Source: Herbaspirillum rhizosphaerae (GTDB lineage Bacteria > Pseudomonadota > Gammaproteobacteria > Burkholderiales > Burkholderiaceae_D). From it: 64,000 bases of DNA. Location of the stretch: assembly GCF_001189965.1 (NCBI RefSeq), contig NZ_LFLU01000003.1, positions 310,001 to 374,000 on the forward strand, given 5' to 3'. Shown here in pieces: positions 62,605 through 64,000 of this stretch (position 1 is the stretch's first letter; each line of letters opens with the position of its first letter). A program made the position numbers and the translations under genes. The notes below the pieces were generated by a model. That model was given only the letters and a program-made list of their open reading frames with translations, had not been told where the DNA came from and ran no database searches.

Positions 62605-64000
62605 ATGAACAAGCAAGCTTACCGCGTCATCTTCAACGTGCGTCGCGGCGCACTCATGGCCGTCGCAGAGAACGTCTCCAGCCAGGGCAAGAGCCCATCG
62701 GAAAGCGCCGGCGCAGGCGCCGTGGCGCCATCGGCAAGAACCGGCTGGATGCGGCTGGCGCAGCTGGGCGTGATGATTGCCGTCCTGTTCGGCGGCGTGA
62801 CCGTGGTGCAGGCGCAGATCGTGGCTGATCGCAACGCCGCCAGCCGTCCGGTCGTCGATCAGTCGGCCAACGGCAAGCCCGTGGTGCAAATTGTGACGCC
62901 CAACGCCGCCGGCGTTTCGCATAATCGCTACGACCAGTTCAACGTGAACCAGGGCGGCGCCATCCTGAATAACTCAAGTACGGTGACGCAGACGCAGCAG
63001 GCCGGCTACATCAATGGCAACGCAGCGCTGGCCAACGGCAGCGCCCGTCTGATTCTCAACGAAGTGACCGGCGCTTCCCGCAGCCAGCTCAACGGTTATA
63101 TTGAAGTGGCGGGTCAAAGAGCCGAAGTCATTGTCGCCAACCCCAACGGGATCTCCTGCAGCGGCTGCGGCTTCATCAATACCAGTCGCGGGGTGCTGAC
63201 CACCGGCACACCGGAATTCGCCGCAGACGGCAGCCTTTCGAATCTGCGCGTGACACGCGGCGATATCACAATCGACAGCGGCGGTTTGAACGGCGCGGGA
63301 ATCGACCGCGTCGATCTGATTGCACGCAGCGTGCAAGTCAACGGCCAGTTGTGGGGCGACCAGCTCAACGTCGTCACAGGCGCCAATCTGGTGAACTACG
63401 CCAACCTCGGCGTGCAAGTGATCCAGGGACAAGGCAGTGCGCCGACAGTGAGCATCGACCTGGCGCAACTGGGCGGCATGTATGCGAACAAGATCAGGCT
63501 GGTCGGCACGGAGGCGGGCGTCGGTGTGCGCAGCCTCGGCGCCATCGCTGCACAAGCCGGCGACATCAGCATCGACAACAACGGCAAAGTTACGCTCAAC
63601 GGAAGCACCACCGCAAGCGGCAACATCGCGATCAACAGCCAGGGCGACGTGAGCAACGGCGGCAACCTGTATGCGCAGCAGGCAGTGCAGGTCAATGCAA
63701 CAGGCAGCGTCAGCAACACCGGCGTGCTGGCCGCGCAGGGCGATGTCACGGTGCAGGCACACGATATCGCTTCATCAAATTCGATGGCGGCCGGTGTCGA
63801 TACGTCCGGCAACGCTGCAGCCAACGGCAAGCTGAGCCTGACGGCGACGGCGGGCATAGACAACACCGGCGGCAATCTCTACGCCAAGGACTCGTTGACG
63901 GTGCGTGCGGGCGCCGACGTGACGAATTCCAACGGCGTGATCCACAGCGACAACAACATTGACATTGCCGCTACCGCTGCGCTGACAAACGTCGCCGGGC
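62605..64000 (+). CDS. TpsA haemagglutinin/filamentous adhesin-like exoprotein (truncated by window edge)
   Basis: The frame is open from the ATG at 62605 to the end of the window: 465 codons, with no stop. Residues 1-30 form the extended signal peptide region ('MNKQAYRVIFNVRRGALMAV'), followed after a linker by a hydrophobic signal ending near 'VTVVQAQ'. The TPS secretion domain comes next, with 'YDQFNVNQGGAILNNS', 'SRSQLNGYIEVAG' and 'VIVANPNGISCSGCGFINTS', the conserved NPNGI motif. Repeats of beta-helix type ('GDISIDNNGKVTLNG', 'GDVSNGGNLYAQQA') begin after about residue 320. The C-terminus is outside, so it may be an adhesin or a contact-dependent inhibition toxin. Confidence 0.9.
   Translation, partial: MNKQAYRVIFNVRRGALMAVAENVSSQGKSPSESAGAGAVAPSARTGWMRLAQLGVMIAVLFGGVTVVQAQIVADRNAASRPVVDQSANGKPVVQIVTPNAAGVSHNRYDQFNVNQGGAILNNSSTVTQTQQAGYINGNAALANGSARLILNEVTGASRSQLNGYIEVAGQRAEVIVANPNGISCSGCGFINTSRGVLTTGTPEFAADGSLSNLRVTRGDITIDSGGLNGAGIDRVDLIARSVQVNGQLWGDQLNVVTGANLVNYANLGVQVIQGQGSAPTVSIDLAQLGGMYANKIRLVGTEAGVGVRSLGAIAAQAGDISIDNNGKVTLNGSTTASGNIAINSQGDVSNGGNLYAQQAVQVNATGSVSNTGVLAAQGDVTVQAHDIASSNSMAAGVDTSGNAAANGKLSLTATAGIDNTGGNLYAKDSLTVRAGADVTNSNGVIHSDNNIDIAATAALTNVAG

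Overview
The window is high-GC DNA from a betaproteobacterium, most likely Oxalobacteraceae (Herbaspirillum, Collimonas or a relative). This is an inference from protein style and gene content: a complete wsp cluster, intracellular PHB depolymerase and phasin, a Gcr-type membrane protein, DUF1841, a thioredoxin-reductase-like ferredoxin reductase with FdxA, and an rnfB-nth pair. I saw no rRNA, tRNA, CRISPR array, insertion sequence or phage gene.

Layout. 0.6-2.5 kb: a bactofilin and purU. 2.8-11.5 kb: a seven-gene wspABCDEFR operon, a chemotaxis-like pathway ending in a GGDEF response regulator that makes c-di-GMP. 11.5-13.2 kb: an acyl-CoA synthetase facing it across a shared terminator. 13.3-17.6 kb: a periplasmic copper operon (DUF2946-like, TolC-like, multicopper oxidase, cupredoxin, CusF-like). 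17.6-20.4 kb: a HTH-citrate synthase fusion divergent from a CaiB-type CoA transferase, with a near-perfect palindrome between them. 20.4-23.3 kb: a Zn/Cd/Pb ATPase divergent from its CadR regulator. 23.3-25.2 kb: a DUF1835-like protein and a Gfo/Idh/MocA oxidoreductase. 25.2-28.5 kb: cueR-copA divergent from copZ, each direction with its own CueR-type promoter. 28.5-31.2 kb: moxR, a GNAT gene and a VWA gene.

31.4-47.4 kb is mostly housekeeping: a Gcr-family membrane protein, two small cytochromes c, DUF1841, two periplasmic binding proteins without their transporters, rnfB-nth, phaZ, ferredoxin reductase and ferredoxin, pncB, a Na+/H+ antiporter-like carrier, a 2-hydroxyacid dehydrogenase, an acyl-CoA-binding protein and an FKBP isomerase. 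47.7-52.2 kb is a tightly packed five-gene run (beta-propeller, polysaccharide deacetylase, fatty acid hydroxylase, EI24 protein, molybdopterin-binding protein). 52.2-60.2 kb holds a phasin with a probable small RNA behind it, a histone-deacetylase-like enzyme, two EamA transporters, an XRE regulator, a methyltransferase, PBP7 and an IclR regulator. An AT-rich 620-base gap then leads to a two-partner secretion system (TpsB, and TpsA running off the right edge).

Themes. The three metal loci together form a copper and zinc/cadmium tolerance region: cytoplasmic sensing and export by CueR/CopA/CopZ and CadR/CadA, with periplasmic oxidation and binding by the multicopper oxidase operon. PHB metabolism appears twice (phaZ, phasin), and both upstream regions carry a TGC-N3-GCA palindrome suggesting a shared PhaR/PhbF-type repressor. 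The best candidate for something undescribed is a roughly 155-nt RNA downstream of the phasin gene: perfect -35 box, CU-rich anti-Shine-Dalgarno hairpin loop and strong intrinsic terminator.
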